This document shows, piece by piece, positions 45,601-57,838 of a DNA stretch of 64,000 bases. The stretch comes from Diadema setosum (taxonomy: Eukaryota > Echinodermata > Echinoidea > Diadematoida > Diadematidae), in assembly GCA_033980235.1 (NCBI GenBank), contig CM067075.1, positions 14,476,716 to 14,540,715 on the forward strand, read 5' to 3'. The position numbers and the translations under genes were made by a program. The notes beneath the pieces are model-generated. The model made no database searches. It saw only the letters and a program-made list of their open reading frames with translations, and was not told the origin of the DNA. The number at the start of each line of letters is the position of its first letter. The first letter of the stretch is position 1.

Positions 45601-47538
45601 TTGATGTGCTCGAAAGTGTCAGAATATTGTAACGTTAACGTCTCTTAAAGCTTTCACCTCTAAAACGGTTATCACGCAAGGAGCAAACAAACAACAGATG
45701 TATGAAATAAACAGAATGGGTATAATAGGCCCTACAGTCGAGAATTATGGCAGTTTTATGGCGACTTTGGCGGTATTCTTTTTTTTTTTTCATTATGCCT
45801 TTGCCTTTGACACTTTGCTTGGTACCAAACATCCCTTTTTCCTAGTTTTGGTTTATAGAGTACGAAACGAACTTTTCTGTAAGTTTTCTTTTTGTGTGTG
45901 TTGTTTCATCGTTTATTTGTCCTTCACACCAAATCTGAATGAGATGCTATCCCCTCTGTTAAAATTTTGCAAGTGAATCTAATGCACATCCTTTTCTACA
46001 TTCCTTTCATTGAATAAAAAGGAGAGATGAATGACAATGATTGCTACATTTTCACCCAGCATTACCCTGCTGAAATGTCAGGCATATGACCCCCGCATTC
46101 TTCTACTAATAAACTCACAAAAGCATGCAGCCCACAAGTTACAGCCACGAGTTCGACACTATTATAGTGAACGAAACCCACGGGTTTGTTTATTCATTTT
46201 CAATTTGAAACGATTTTACTTATGTTTGCTATGATCATGAGGTGTATTATTCAGTTTTTATCGAATTGCATCCACCAGATTTTTCTGCTCTTCCTGAATG
46301 GTGAAAAAAAAAACACTCTAAGAATTGATATATTTTTCTGTTTCTTTGGACAAATTTTTTCTTAATATAAATAAGCTGTAACTGCCTGAGTCATAATGCC
46401 TGATTCAGTCATTTGTATTCAAAATTTACAACCGACTGATTTCTTTGCAGCTACCATAGGAACTTAAAATATTGTAACTTCCAATCAAATATTCGAACCA
46501 TCTTTGCAAAATTTGTCCAGGAAAGTAGATAACATGTGGGATTAACGTTGCTAATTACGTCACACGGTGGACGCATCGTGCTATGTTCTCTATCAAAAAT
46601 TGTATTGCTGTCTTGCGTAGATGTCAAACTCAAAATAAATGATTCTCCTTTTGTTTTTCCAAACAATGACAGAAAAAAAAAAATTAAGAAGTTTAATGCA
46701 GTTGTGCTGTAGTGACAATGTGATATACAGAAGATAATAAGATAGACAATTAATGTCATCCCTTTAGTCATTGACCTCTCAGACATTATACACTTAACAA
46801 TTCTAACAGTTTCGCTTCTGTCTGTGTGTATGTCCCTGTGTGTGTTTTTGAGACTACATGAATTTGTATTCATATAAAGAAAAGGCAAAGCTTAGACAAT
46901 CATAAAAATAACATTGTCACCAATTAAATGTTCAAGTACGGACATTTATAGATTAACTGGCAATAAATCATAAAATTACAATTTCCAGGTATGGTAGTTA
47001 TTAGTATTGTTATTAATATCATTATCATTACTATTGTTATTATTGTTATCATAATTACGGCTAGTCCATTTTGTTGATCACACAACGCTGGCAAAAGGAT
47101 GATGTGGGGAAAACAGTACATCTTTATCATCAACCCACAGATGAAATATTACATCTCTTACTTTCCGTTTCTTCTTTGTGTGAAGGCACTTCCTTAGATC
47201 TGAAAATCTGTTTTGCCTCCCTCCCCCCCCCCCCTCCCCCCGGTACAGAGGCAAGGGGAGGGGAGGATAGCACTGTGTTGCGGAGTCAGCGTTTGCGAAA
47301 TGAAATTACTTGTCGCAGACACATTTTATCTTTCGTACGTTGGCAAATATTTTTACTGTTTCTGCATGTGTGTGTATCTTGCCCGAGTCAACACCCCAAG
47401 CTCCCTTTTAAAGAATATAAAAAGGGATCGTAAAACGATGATAACGGTATGAACGATGAGCTTTTACTCTCTTGAGAGGATTGATTGCCTTCCATATTAC
47501 AGAACAAAATGACATAATTATCTTACGAAGTTTTGAAC
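38737..47538. other. Intergenic region
   Basis: No exon that I can support. Contents: (CA)n(TA)n at 39460-39537 and (TA)n at 39617-39643, two diverged ggcagatccagggg repeat segments (40838-41030 and 41268-41360), (ATT)n at 41456-41540 followed by a retroelement-like tail (gaaataaactttgaattgaa, to 41790), (CAA)n at 42612-42653, and recurrent cattcaaatttagc motifs at 44110-44285. Confidence 0.6.
41456..41540. repeat. (ATT)n microsatellite
   Basis: Long ATT/TTA run with a few interruptions. Confidence 0.9.
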
Positions 47539-47642
47539 AAGAAAGCCCACCTATCTCAGACTTTCTTTTGAGTATCTGTTCTGACAGAAACGTCATACAG
47601 ACTATGATAGCTCAGCCTGGCAAACAGTCCATGGAAATAGAA
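47539..47642 (+). promoter_or_regulatory. Conserved 5' leader of paralogue
   Basis: agaaagcccacctatctcag and ttttgagtatctgttctgac match the leader upstream of 22718. In-frame ATGs upstream of 47643 make the true start uncertain. Confidence 0.4.
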
Positions 47643-47685
47643 ATGAGGTCTGTGATACAGGTCGTCTTGTTCGCTTTGTTATCAG
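47643..47685 (+). CDS. Exon: signal peptide (paralogue)
   Basis: MRSVIQVVLFALLS then a split codon at TATCAG/gtaagt. Upstream in-frame ATGs at 47631 and 47604 could lengthen it; the chosen start matches the length of the first gene. Confidence 0.65.
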
Positions 47686-50600
47686 GTAAGTGCTGGTGAA
47701 TTCATATTTTTAACTAATAACGTAAAAAAAAAGATTGGCGTACTGCTGTTCTCAACAATGATCTTCCAAATTTCAAAAGATTGCGTGGCTTCGTTGCTGT
47801 GCGAAGAAAAAAACGCGTGAACGCTTTACACAGTACAAAGAGGAGAAAAATGACCCTAAAATGTACAAGCAGAAATATATAATAATAAATTGAATGAATT
47901 ATTACCTTACAAAGGATCATTTGTTTTGGAACCATCAAGTGTGATACCATTTGTTGGTGGAAGATCTGACTTACGAGAAAAAAAAAACAACAACTCTTTG
48001 ACATTTTTCCAGGTTGCATTAGTGCTTAAACTGACCTTTTTCGTTCGGTCAGAAAAAAAAAATATTAATGAGATCTAAATTTGACAGAACAAAGTGAAAT
48101 CATTTTCGTGATAATGCAATTATTTTTTCATTGAAATGTTAATGACATAGCTGCCCTAAAGGTAGCAAGTGACAAAAGGTATTCAAATTCATGAAAGTCT
48201 TCCGTCGACATGTTTTCATTGCAAGTAATTTACGTCGATGTAGAGCAATTTGTCAATCAGTTTCAACGACACAGGTAGTTTCGTAGTAATTGGGTAAACT
48301 GCTTCTCTCAGCTCTCCTTTTTAAAAATTGATTGTTCCTGGGGTTATGCAAATGCTTCTCTCAAAAAACTTTTCAGGCAACCAGGTATGCTCACATGAAT
48401 TTATAAGTGACACTTGCTTCTTGCTGTCAAAGTATTATGGGCAATACGCCACTCACATTACTGTGACAAAAAAAAAAAGCAATTTCAGCATGCATTTTCA
48501 AACAGTGCTATATAAACAATTTTAAAGGGATATTTAAGTATACTTTGATTTCCTGTGTAATGTTATAATTTTGAAAAAGAAGGAAGAATTTAACAGCATA
48601 TCGTGGAAGAGGGATCCGGCCTTTAGAAGGGGCAGTTAAAAAGGTTTACGTGATTTCTCAACTTATACATTCTATATCTTTGACTGGTCTTCTCTTTTTC
48701 TTATTCTCTTTCAACCACAATCATTTCTATTTCCTCTCATCTCTTCTCCATAGTCATTTCTGATGATCGTTTAATTCTATTATTCTTCACTTTTCATCCT
48801 CTCTCATTCCCTACCATTCTCTACTACATTTATACAAAAAAAAACTTTGTATTTCCCTAATTTCCTCATTGCCAAACATTGGTAAAACATTTCAGATATG
48901 ATTCTGCCAAAGTTGCCATAGACGCACCTAGCTTGTTAAGACTCAGTCCTAACGGCAAATTACATAGTAGTAAGTGTGAAGGAATACACAAAAGATTTGC
49001 ATACCTTTACTTATACCCACTAAATACAATCATTTGCTTTTTATATTTGTTTTCAGTAATGATCCACTTTTTATATATCTTCATGGAAATTATCAAATAG
49101 ACACACATGAACAATAACTTGTACTCACACATTTCTATCAAATAGGAGAAAACATTAGTGAACATAAGTATCATTCAATATATATTTTTGTTAATGTAGT
49201 GAAGCAGGGTTGACACAAGAAAAAAACAGCGGCCACTTTCATTGGCATTACTATTTGGCACTGAAATGACAATGGCATATTGATGCCATTGTCATCGTCA
49301 CTGAAGCAAAGGAGCTATCTGATTGGCTGACTGCACCACACCTCCAGCTGACTTGCTGCATTGTGATTGGCTGAATGGATACTTGTCACTTGCTTTCGTT
49401 TGTCAAAGTATTATGACAATATGCGTGCACTTGCCTCCTTTTGTCACGTTAATATTTCATGAATAAAAAGTCAAGTGACTTATTTCAGTTGCTTTATTAT
49501 TAGGCAGGCCTTAAACAACACAAAAAGTGAAAAATCAAATTTTGAAGAAAAAAATTGTCACTTGCCTGCTTTTGTCAAAATAGGACAAAGGAGTATTAGC
49601 ATAATTTACGTTGTATACATCTGCCTATCGTTCGGAAAAATAAGCCTTGTTTCAGCAATTCTTCAATGCGTTTGAATTCTTTGCGATATAAAAGCTCACA
49701 AAATGACTTATAGCAACAAAGAATAAATCAAATTACAGATTACAACTATTGCCAAGTGATTGAAAACTTTAGAACATAATATCCACAAATGCTTTACTTG
49801 CTACTTTCATCACTGCGTTAAAAATAATGTGATCAATATGAGTTGACGAATGAAAGCTTATCCTGCCCTGTCCTCTAGATAGCAAGACATTTATCAGTAC
49901 AAGTGTGTGGCATGTAGAAAGATGAACGAGTAAACAAATAAGCAGTACCCATTGATTTCTTGATCATCCATCCATTCTTCAATTGCTTTTAAAGAATCGC
50001 CCTCTCTCGGACAACTCGGGGCAGGCACCAGACACAGAGCGAGTCGATCTGGAAAAGGCTGTGAATGTGACGTCACCGTATCGAGCTAGCTAGCTAGCTG
50101 CATGCTTGTGATATGCAGTGCTAGACTGTAGATCTATGTTTTTCTGCTCGCGATCGCCTCATCGTCAGGAAACTCGGAAGTTTAGTAAAATCAAATCTGT
50201 CACTGTAAAGTTCTGATTTAAAACTACGGGATTATCAAAGTAATAAAACATTTCCGTGGAAATTCAAGCTTTTTGATATCAGTAAGTCATTATTTTTTTA
50301 GTTCGAAACCGTTGAACGATCGACGATTGTTTACTACAAGTTGCACGCACTCTGACTCGGACGCAATTCGGCGAGCTGATGATCAAGTTGGAATGTTAGG
50401 CTACTTCTCTTCGTGCCAGTGAAGCTTGGAATCTAATTCTTTGCCTTTGGGCATTGTTTACGACTGAATAGTAAGTATAATAACCTTCGTTTTAAATATG
50501 TAAACGATGTTTATTAGCTGGGCACTTTTGTTGGAGAGTGACCGTGAATAGTCGATACAACTCTGGGTCTCTTGGGTCTCTTGGAAGGTTGCGAAAATCC

Positions 50601-53600
50601 TTCCCCATACAGCCATGGCCCATACTTTAGTTTTAGCCTAGATATATCTGCAGCGCAGCCCCAGCGCCGCCCCGACCGGTCGCGACCGTACCCGCGCCCA
50701 GGGCCAGCGCCGGCGGAATACATGTAAGTTTGAGTCTAGTAGATCTACCTTGTCAATGCAATGAGCCGAGTAATGAAAACTCTCGGTGACGGGCGAAACC
50801 GGCCTATACTATCTGTAAGATTTTTATTCTCTAGTGTCGATTCGCCTAATTCTTCTTCCCGATTCTTTCAAAGATATTCAAGAATTGTCTAGTTTGTGCA
50901 AAAAAAAGTTGAGCACTTTGTGATATGATATGATTTCAATGACCAGAAAAAAAAGAAACCAAAGAAAAGAAATCAAATAACGGAGGTCAGCAAGTGTGTA
51001 ATCTCTAATTTACAGAGACTAGAGTCCACTCCTGGTTGGCGGGGGCGGTTCTTCGTTGTTTTTACCATAGAATTCTAGACTAGGTGGCAATCTCATCAAT
51101 TAACACACCAGGGAACAATTTTTCGCGGTATCAAACTATCAGCAATTCCTTCAACTCTCTTCAACTTTTTGTGTTCTAGCAAAACTTGAAGTCAAAGTTA
51201 AAAAAATACTTTTGATTCACTGACGAAATAAACCTCAATATGCAATATTGCTCATACCAAGGTGGGGACTATAATCATGATTATGGCAAATTTCTTACAA
51301 TACTGTACTATTTCTTTTGGCTATGCAATTAAGGCCTGTATGCGTACGTTAAAAAATCAAGGGGTATTAATTGGTAAATCCAAATCAAAAATGCATTTTG
51401 AGGCCAGATATCTTGATTCAACAACAAAACTACCTTTGCTAATTTCCCCATTTTGGCATAGTCTAAAAAGTTAGGCCCTAGCTCAGACAAAGTCATGCTA
51501 ATTGAATTGCTAACAGTTAGGCCCTTGCTCTCATTCCAAACTCAAAATCTCACAATCGAACTTCTTGAATCTTGTTCTAGTTCTATTGAACTGAAACTGA
51601 AAGGTCTCTACACTCTGATACTTTCCCAAATTCATGTTGATGGCCTGTGGCTGGGCAAATACATACTCACATTTCACATTATTCAATTTGATATGAAATC
51701 TGCTACAAATGGTGCTAAAACTTACCAATTTGAACATTAGCTGGGTCAAGTCTACTGCGGAGATCGATTTCACCCGCGCCTTCGTCGCCATCTCTCTCCC
51801 GCTCCACTACCCGGCCAGCCACGGCGGGATTGCGAGGAAGAGGCTCGTTTTGATACGGTACAGGCTGGCGTTCAACTGCACCTGCACTGCCTGATGATCC
51901 TTCGACGTCACTTCATCTTCGTCGTACTCGCCTATCTCCCCATGGTCGTTATCGTAAGAGTCCGAATCATCAAACGAATCCTCCGAATCTGGATCACATT
52001 CCAAAATGAGGTCCTCGATATCCAAGTCAGAGGTACCTTCTGCCATTTTCAACAAGAAAGTCTAGTCGGCTTCGCATTCTACACGTATTAGCTTGGCTTT
52101 GTATACAGCTAGCTATACACTAGCTAGCGCTAGCTCGCGCTCGCTCTCTCGCATAAAGATCGAGGCCTCATCGCGGTGACGTCGTCTCCCCGCTGAGAGT
52201 ACAAACGAGCTGTTCTCTGGCTTTATTAAAACTAGTTATTCGTTTTATTAAGAAGGGCCTATCACTGGTAAGCGTTTCTAGGTGAATTCGTAACATGGTT
52301 AGGTGGAATCTATGGTACTTCCTCGTTATAATGAGGTATATATGACCCTGGTTTATGCATAATTTAGATTTCTATGCGGGCTTACTTTAATCGAGTTTTT
52401 CGCTTTTTTTTTCCCCTGAGGTATGGCCGACCTGTGCTTCGCGCAGAAAGTGTTGTGTGACCAAGTTTGGGACCCTGATGAACAGCGCCTCGTGCAGCTT
52501 GAGTTAACCAAAGTGATCCCAGCTTGGAGGACCGCCATCTATTTCTGGGGACCTTCGGTCTTCTGAAACTAAGGCCGTTACTTGTTTGAGACAAAGTGAG
52601 AAAAATCTCGTTGTTCGTTGTAAACATTTCACTGCTTATGGTTACTTTGCAAACGTCTTCGTTGAAGCTTCTTATTTTGTTTTAGTTTATACACATACAC
52701 CTTACTAGCTTAGTTCAAAGCATTCATAAGACGCTTGTTGCGATCGAGTCAGCTTGACAAACTCTTGCTGAAAAATATAAAATAAAAGAAATAAAAGTTA
52801 ACAACCCCCCCCCCCCCCTTCGTCATGCTCGTGTTACTTCGTCACACTACGAAAGGCTATGTGGTGCTTGTATTCTGGTTAATAGTCAACCATCACCATT
52901 GTTAAACACTACTTGGGCCCTGTTTTATCAAAAGATAAAATCGACTTTAAATTTCCTTACCACACAAGCACACAAGATGACATAACTTACAGTTGAAATC
53001 AACTATATAATCAGTTTAACACTTCCTATAACAGGGCCCTGTAGTAACGACAAGTTTGTCTTAATATTTGATAATAATGGCAATCTTCCAGTTAGGCCTA
53101 TACATATGCAGGGGCGGATCCAGGAATTCTGTAAAGGGGGGGGGGGCGCAACTATTATTTCTGGTGCCACTTCCGGGTTTCATTTTACTTTTTTTCTTTT
53201 CATTTCTTTTGTTTCTTAACGAAAAATAAAGGGAGGGGCGCGTGCGCCGGTTAAGCCCCCTCTTGATCAGCCACTGTATATGAGAAATATGAAAATAAAT
53301 GAATTTAAATTAAATTGATATATACGTAGAGATCGCCATGAGCTGTATCAACGTACATAATATTGTTGTTGATGTTGTTATCTTGTCGCATACGTAATCT
53401 TGAGGTTTTTCTTTCACTCGAGTAAATTATGGCTAATGATAAAGGTTAAGACAGTGTTGTAAAACCGATGTTTGGTCTTTTGCCGTTTTCTTTGTCTTTT
53501 GCTGCTTTTTAATCTTATATATATATCCATCATGACGAAGCAAATAACTATCGTATCTGTCATATATCTGCCCATTTCAACAGACCAGTGTAATAACGGA

Positions 53601-53962
53601 GGTACGTCCCTTGTGATTGAAGGCCTGCATCAGTGCGCATGCCCAGCGAGCTACACGGGATCTCGTTGTCAATGTGAGATGAAGATTTTTGTGGACGATG
53701 ACTTTTCGACAACAGCATATTTTTTTTTCATACAAGGGAATTTACCCCCAAACATTTACCGTATGTGGATTACGTGAACTCGGAGAAGTAGTGGAACACG
53801 TCATTGAAGATTTCACAATCGAAAGTTCGATGAATTTACATTTTTTTGAAATAAAATCCTCGTGCCCTCATATGAAATAGAAATAAAGAGAATTCAATCA
53901 AAATGCCATGTTTTGGTGAAAAGGGCAAATTTCAATAATTTATCACTAGATGTGTAATGATT

Positions 53963-53993
<31 letters not shown>

Positions 53994-56867
53994 CACTGCT
54001 AGATTGCATTTTCTTCCCATCATGACGTTCTTCAAGAGTTGTTGCCCCATCAAAACTTGAAATATGTATATAAACATAATTTATATGACCAAAACTTTTC
54101 CCGGTTAAGTGGCGGGGATTGCCCGCAGAGGTCCACGGTAAACGCAAGTATAGGAGGCCCTTAGCGGCAGTACCTCGCAGGAAACTCCCACGCAGGTACT
54201 TCAGTCCCCGTATGCATTGCCCGTATGCGGCCAAGATAATGACATGTTATGGGACTTCTGCAATTCATTCAGGGGAATGCCTTCACTAAGTTGTCAGCCC
54301 CCCGCGCCCGTCCCCCCCCCCCCCCTCCGAATTGCTCGACGGCGACGGCTCGGTAGGTCGGTGCCCGAGCCGTTGCTGCCCGGATCGACACCGAGCGTAT
54401 TTTGGGCAGCGAGGAAAAGTATGTGACGGTGCCTGCCGAAATTTTAACTCTGCATTAAAACTTCAACGGCGACTGAGTGATGCACTAAAAAACACAGTGG
54501 TGCCCAGCCGAAATTGGCTAAAAATCGCCGCCCGAAAAATGAATAAAATAAATTGAATTTCATTTCATTTCATTTCATTTCATTATGATTACTATTTTCA
54601 ATGACTCCTTAGATTGCACATCATGCTTCATGTAAACATGCCGCATCATTTGTATCTATTTTCTTTATATTGTTCATTTCAACCTCGACAGACGACTTAT
54701 CGAACTCTTGCGCTGCCAATCAACCCCCTGCCGAAGGGAAAGACTCGGCTGACCGTCGGCTTCCCGAGACAGCCCAGCTACCTAGCGATGGTGTCGCCAG
54801 ATGGGCGTGCGAGGTTGCTATTCGGTGCGAGTCTTAGTATCTATTCCCGCCCCTCTCCGTTCCAAACTTCCGTATGTGGTCATGCTGTACAATTTCCTTT
54901 CAACAAGAGAGAATTAAGTCCGTTAAAGAAAAAAATGCGTCTTCACCATGTTCACAAAAGAATTGCAATGAAAATCTTGGCGAAATTATTTGGATTCAAG
55001 AAGTACTGCCTAAAGTTAATCAAATGTGCTGTTACCTGGAATATTCAAATTCAGCAATGTAGATCACATTATGATCGTTTGAGGTTTATGATTAGACGTC
55101 GGGGCGTAATCAGAATTACCCACAGACAAAAAGGTTAAAGCATTAGTGACATTTCTCTTACTTCGCTCAAATATCATCTGTCCATTGTCATGATTGTAGT
55201 CCCATTTGTTAGCTTCCTTGTGGATTCGTTACAGACCTGTTATAAAACGTACGTAATAGAAAATAGTTTGTTTGATGTCAGCCTCGTCATTGTTTTTATA
55301 CCTCACAATAAAATGCCTGTGCTTGGGAAGGCCAGACCTGAATAACCCCTCCCCCATTAAAAGAAAAACGAGTTGGCTATAGATATAAAAATGGACTATT
55401 GACGATTGTTTCATCATTATAACATAATTATATTTTTCCCCAGGTGCCAGTGGAAACTGAAAAGAAATGTTCCCTTCGGGTGTTTCCCCCCAAAAGATAT
55501 CCCTATGCAGTCCTCTAGTACAATCCACGATCTCAGCAACAGTCGAAATGCATGACTGACATACATATCATATCAAAAAAAAAAAAGAAACTAATCCAAC
55601 TTTGGAGGGCTACCATTAATTCATAATTGGCAGCTATTAAGAGCAAAATGTTGATTGTGAGGAAAGGGGAACTCTTCCTCTTTCCATGGATACCTAATCA
55701 TGTTGATAATTGTCGTGCATGACTGAGCATATGAACTTTAAAGGTAACAATGACAAATTGCACTTTTTCCAAGTTTGCATTTTACTGTGAAGGAACAATG
55801 CATGTCTCACTGCATTAATGAGATCTGTCAATGAAAGTTGCCAAATAGGCCAGCCTGTACGAATGCAGGTTTGTGTTTAGGGTCTGTGTTGAGGTATTCT
55901 CCTAACATTTTATGGTCCACAACCTTTAATTTATATGGCCTTTTGTCCTATATCTGTCCCGCAGAGGCCAACCGACACAGTCCATTTTTCTCTGTTCATA
56001 TTCAACACATAGCTCCCAGTCACAAACCATGTCTTGAATATGAAGAGAGTAAAATGGATAATGGTTTCGCCTTAATAAGCAGGACCAAGTTATCGACAAC
56101 GTGGCCATGTCGAAAGTCATGAAACATAAAACTTTAGAAGAAACCCTAAACACGAATCTGCAGTCATGCAGGCTGCCTTGATGATTTGAAAACTTTTATT
56201 GACAGATTTCATCCATGCAGTGAGACATGCATTGTTCCTTCACAATAACGCTCAAACTTGGAAAAAGTGTTGTCTTTTAATAAAGTCCATTTGCTCAGTC
56301 ACGCATGACATTTTTCACCATAATAACGTATCATTGTAAAGAGGAAGAGTTCTTCTTTCACTACAACCGACATTGTTCTCTCCACAGCTGACAATTAAAA
56401 ATTGGTAGCTGTCCAAATTTGGATTACTTTTTTTTTTGATACGCACTATTTCATTACTGTATATACCTTCTGTAACCCTTCGTGTTTATTTATTTATCAT
56501 TTGAACAAATTCAAATATTATACTGGTTAAAAGGATCAGGTATCACCTCTTTCTTGTTGTCTCATTCCCAGGCTTTTGCGCCTTCAGGAATACACTGCAT
56601 TTCAGACGTAACTGGCTTCGGACTATAACCCTGGCCACATTCAAAAATATGGAAGAGCTATGTTCTGGCTCCGGAACCGTGTTGTTCTGGCTTGACTTTA
56701 CCAACAATTTTTACCAACTTGGATTTCTGTCCGACGAATCGCCCTTTGCGCAGTACCAGGACACCGAGAGGTTTGAGATCGCGAGCGTAGCCGTGATTGT
56801 ATATATTATGATGAGATATTACGAGGCAGCACACAACACATGGATGTTTGGTTATCCCTGTGCATAA
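47643..56867 (+). CDS. Tandem paralogue of secreted EGF-like/galectin-like gene, possibly decaying
   Basis: Same five-exon layout as the gene at 22718-38599: 47643-47685, 52421-52595, 53584-53673, 54669-54824, 56572-56867. The signal-peptide, EGF-like and terminal exons are intact and protein-conserved. Exon 2 has four extra bases and an in-frame TGA (52564-52566). Exon 4 lacks the AG acceptor that its twin uses (CAG became TAT), and the only nearby AG (54690-54691) would enter in the wrong phase. Skipping exon 2 would restore frame there because the neighbours are both phase 1, but exon 4 remains a problem unless an unrecognised donor or exon is used. So either a recent pseudogene or a differently spliced gene. 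Introns align in patches with the first gene, showing that the whole locus was duplicated. Confidence 0.55.
50083..52143. mobile_element. Candidate inverted-end element with GCTAGC repeats
   Basis: gacgtcaccgtatcgagctagctagc on the left is mirrored by ctagctagcgctagctcg...gatcgaggcctcatcgcggtgacgtc on the right (to about 52180). The interior is GC-richer than its surroundings and holds an acidic frame on the minus strand. Borders and target duplication are not clear. Confidence 0.35.
51807..52046 (-). CDS. Possible acidic N-terminal exon, unknown protein
   Basis: From an internal ATG the minus strand encodes MAEGTSDLDIEDLILECDPD and a further Asp/Glu/Ser-rich stretch, then loses coding character; a CAG/gtgcag near 51880 could be a splice donor. 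Such acidic starts are common in transposase-derived proteins of the piggyBac type, but no transposase core follows within the window. The longer frame starts three codons upstream at 52055. Low confidence. Confidence 0.25.
   Translation of the reverse strand: MAEGTSDLDIEDLILECDPDSEDSFDDSDSYDNDHGEIGEYDEDEVTSKDHQAVQVQLNASLYRIKTSLFLAIPPWLAG
52421..52595 (+). pseudogene. Exon 2 of paralogue, frameshifted
   Basis: Homologous to 25850-26020 (about 95% identical over the first 110 bp; splice signals ccctgag/ and /gtgaga kept) but 175 instead of 171 bp, with TGA at 52564-52566. Confidence 0.65.
52596..53583 (+). other. Intron 2 of paralogue
   Basis: Non-coding: poly-C at 52806-52818, a weak MITE at 52915-53040, and a ggggcggatccaggaattct retroposon-like remnant with poly-G at 53109-53320. 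Confidence 0.65.
52915..53040. mobile_element. Small MITE with GGGCCCTGTTTTAT ends
   Basis: gggccctgttttatcaaaag at the left and cttcctataacagggccc at the right are imperfect inverses. Weakly supported. Confidence 0.4.
53584..53673 (+). CDS. Exon: EGF-like module (paralogue)
   Basis: 90 bp, phase 1-1 (tttcaacag/ ... GTCAAT/gtgaga). QCNNGGTS, CACP and YTGSRC: the same four-cysteine pattern as 29806-29895, lacking C3. The 20 bp before the acceptor are also conserved. Confidence 0.75.
53674..54668 (+). other. Intron 3 of paralogue
   Basis: Contains (ATT)n at 53964-53994, a fragment of the GGCCGTGTCACACC-family MITE (54085-54300) and a poly-C-led segment ending in (ATTTC)n at 54560-54585 that looks like a SINE or LINE tail. 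It lacks the Gypsy insertion of the first gene. Confidence 0.65.
54085..54300. mobile_element. Fragment of GGCCGTGTCACACC-family MITE
   Basis: The internal part only: gaccaaaacttttcccgg, cgcaggtacttc, cactaagttgtcagcccc align with 32888-33090; both ends are missing. Confidence 0.65.
54669..54824 (+). CDS. Exon 4 of paralogue, acceptor lost
   Basis: Same length (156 bp) and frame as 36615-36770, ending CTATTCG/gtgcgag. The bases where the acceptor CAG should be read TAT. The nearest AG would start the exon at 54692 in a different phase. Confidence 0.55.
54825..56571 (+). other. Intron 4 of paralogue
   Basis: Non-coding; the start aligns with intron 4 of the first gene. Contains a large imperfect inverted repeat (about 55680-55870 versus 56190-56370: gagcatatga, tgcatgtctcactgcat, ccaagttt blocks). 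Confidence 0.6.
56572..56867 (+). CDS. Exon 5 of paralogue: C-terminal domain
   Basis: Starts after attcccag/ in phase 1 and ends TAA. The frame is intact; TLHFRRNW, YQLGFLSDESPFAQY, ERFEIASVAVIVY and WMFGYPCA mirror the first gene, which argues for past selection. Confidence 0.75.
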
Positions 56868-57838
56868 CGGAATATGGGTGTTGCCCCCCCCCCCCATCCC
56901 CTCACCACACACACACACACACACACACACACGCATGTGGTGTAGTACGTCGTAGAATCATCGACAGTGATGAGGGGTGCTCATAATTCGACATTATTTT
57001 TTATTCATTTCCAGATTGATAACGCATAGACAACAACAGTTTTTAAGCGAAACATTAAACCATTTTCGTGTCATTTTCGATGGATATAAAACGTCATCGA
57101 CTGGCTGAATTGCTTTGATATTGCTATGTGTGAGTGTGAACATGGCTTGTGAAACTCCCTTTTTACGTTTCCTTGTAGGCCTATTCATTATATTTTGTAC
57201 GCTGTGCCATACACCATACACTGTAATATAAACTCCAACATACCCTTTGTCCTGCACTTCGAGAAACATGCAGGAAAAATTGATAGTAAAGTCATTTAGG
57301 TTTTTTAAAAAAGAGATTAAATTCAATAGATAGCCAGCGTTAATGACAAAGTCATATGAATGACTGGAAGTTATTTCATATCAACTTCACGTTCTCGTAG
57401 TCATTTCGTCCGTATTTGTGTGTGCATATGGGAGAAATTATTTGGGGAAAATGACGTCAATAAAAAAAAGAATGCTGTTATTTATATTAGGTAGAGATCG
57501 CTCACATGAAATTATTCTGCAAACTGTCATTTTCATTTTCAAAAGCTTGTACATTTTAGGATCTTAAAGAAAAGTCACATATCTTTTGTAAATCTTTTCC
57601 ATTGAGTAGATTCAGTAGAAATGGCCACAATTAACACATCTGATACAAGGTTTTATAAATCTTTACAGATGTTTATATCAAAATTGATGCGAGGCATTGC
57701 TTGCTCGGCGTGGATTCTCATAATGCTTTATGGATGCACACACACAATGATAAGCGAGTGATTTTGCCATACTATGTTCACAATACTGTATGTTAGTGTT
57801 AATTTTAATGTTACTGTTTATGTTTTTGTCAGTCCTAT
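56868..57838. other. 3' flank of paralogue
   Basis: A poly-C and (CA)n tract (56884-56932) and an AATAAA at 57459-57464 that may be the polyadenylation signal. No further gene before the LTR. Confidence 0.5.

Larger units (their letters stand above)
47686..52420 (+). other. Intron 1 of paralogue
   Basis: Non-coding on the plus strand apart from the candidate element at 50083-52143. 48.1-49.8 kb is AT-rich with a short gccattgtcatc inverted pair near 49270 and scattered cacttgcYtccttttgtca motifs. Confidence 0.6.

Noticed and set aside
46451..46888. A 145-codon minus-strand frame
   Set aside because: No recognisable motif, AT-driven composition, no paralogue and no splice context; not supportable as a gene.
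54614..55138. A 174-codon frame as an independent gene
   Set aside because: It is read-through of exon 4 of the paralogue into its intron; similarity to the first gene stops at the conserved gtgcgag donor.
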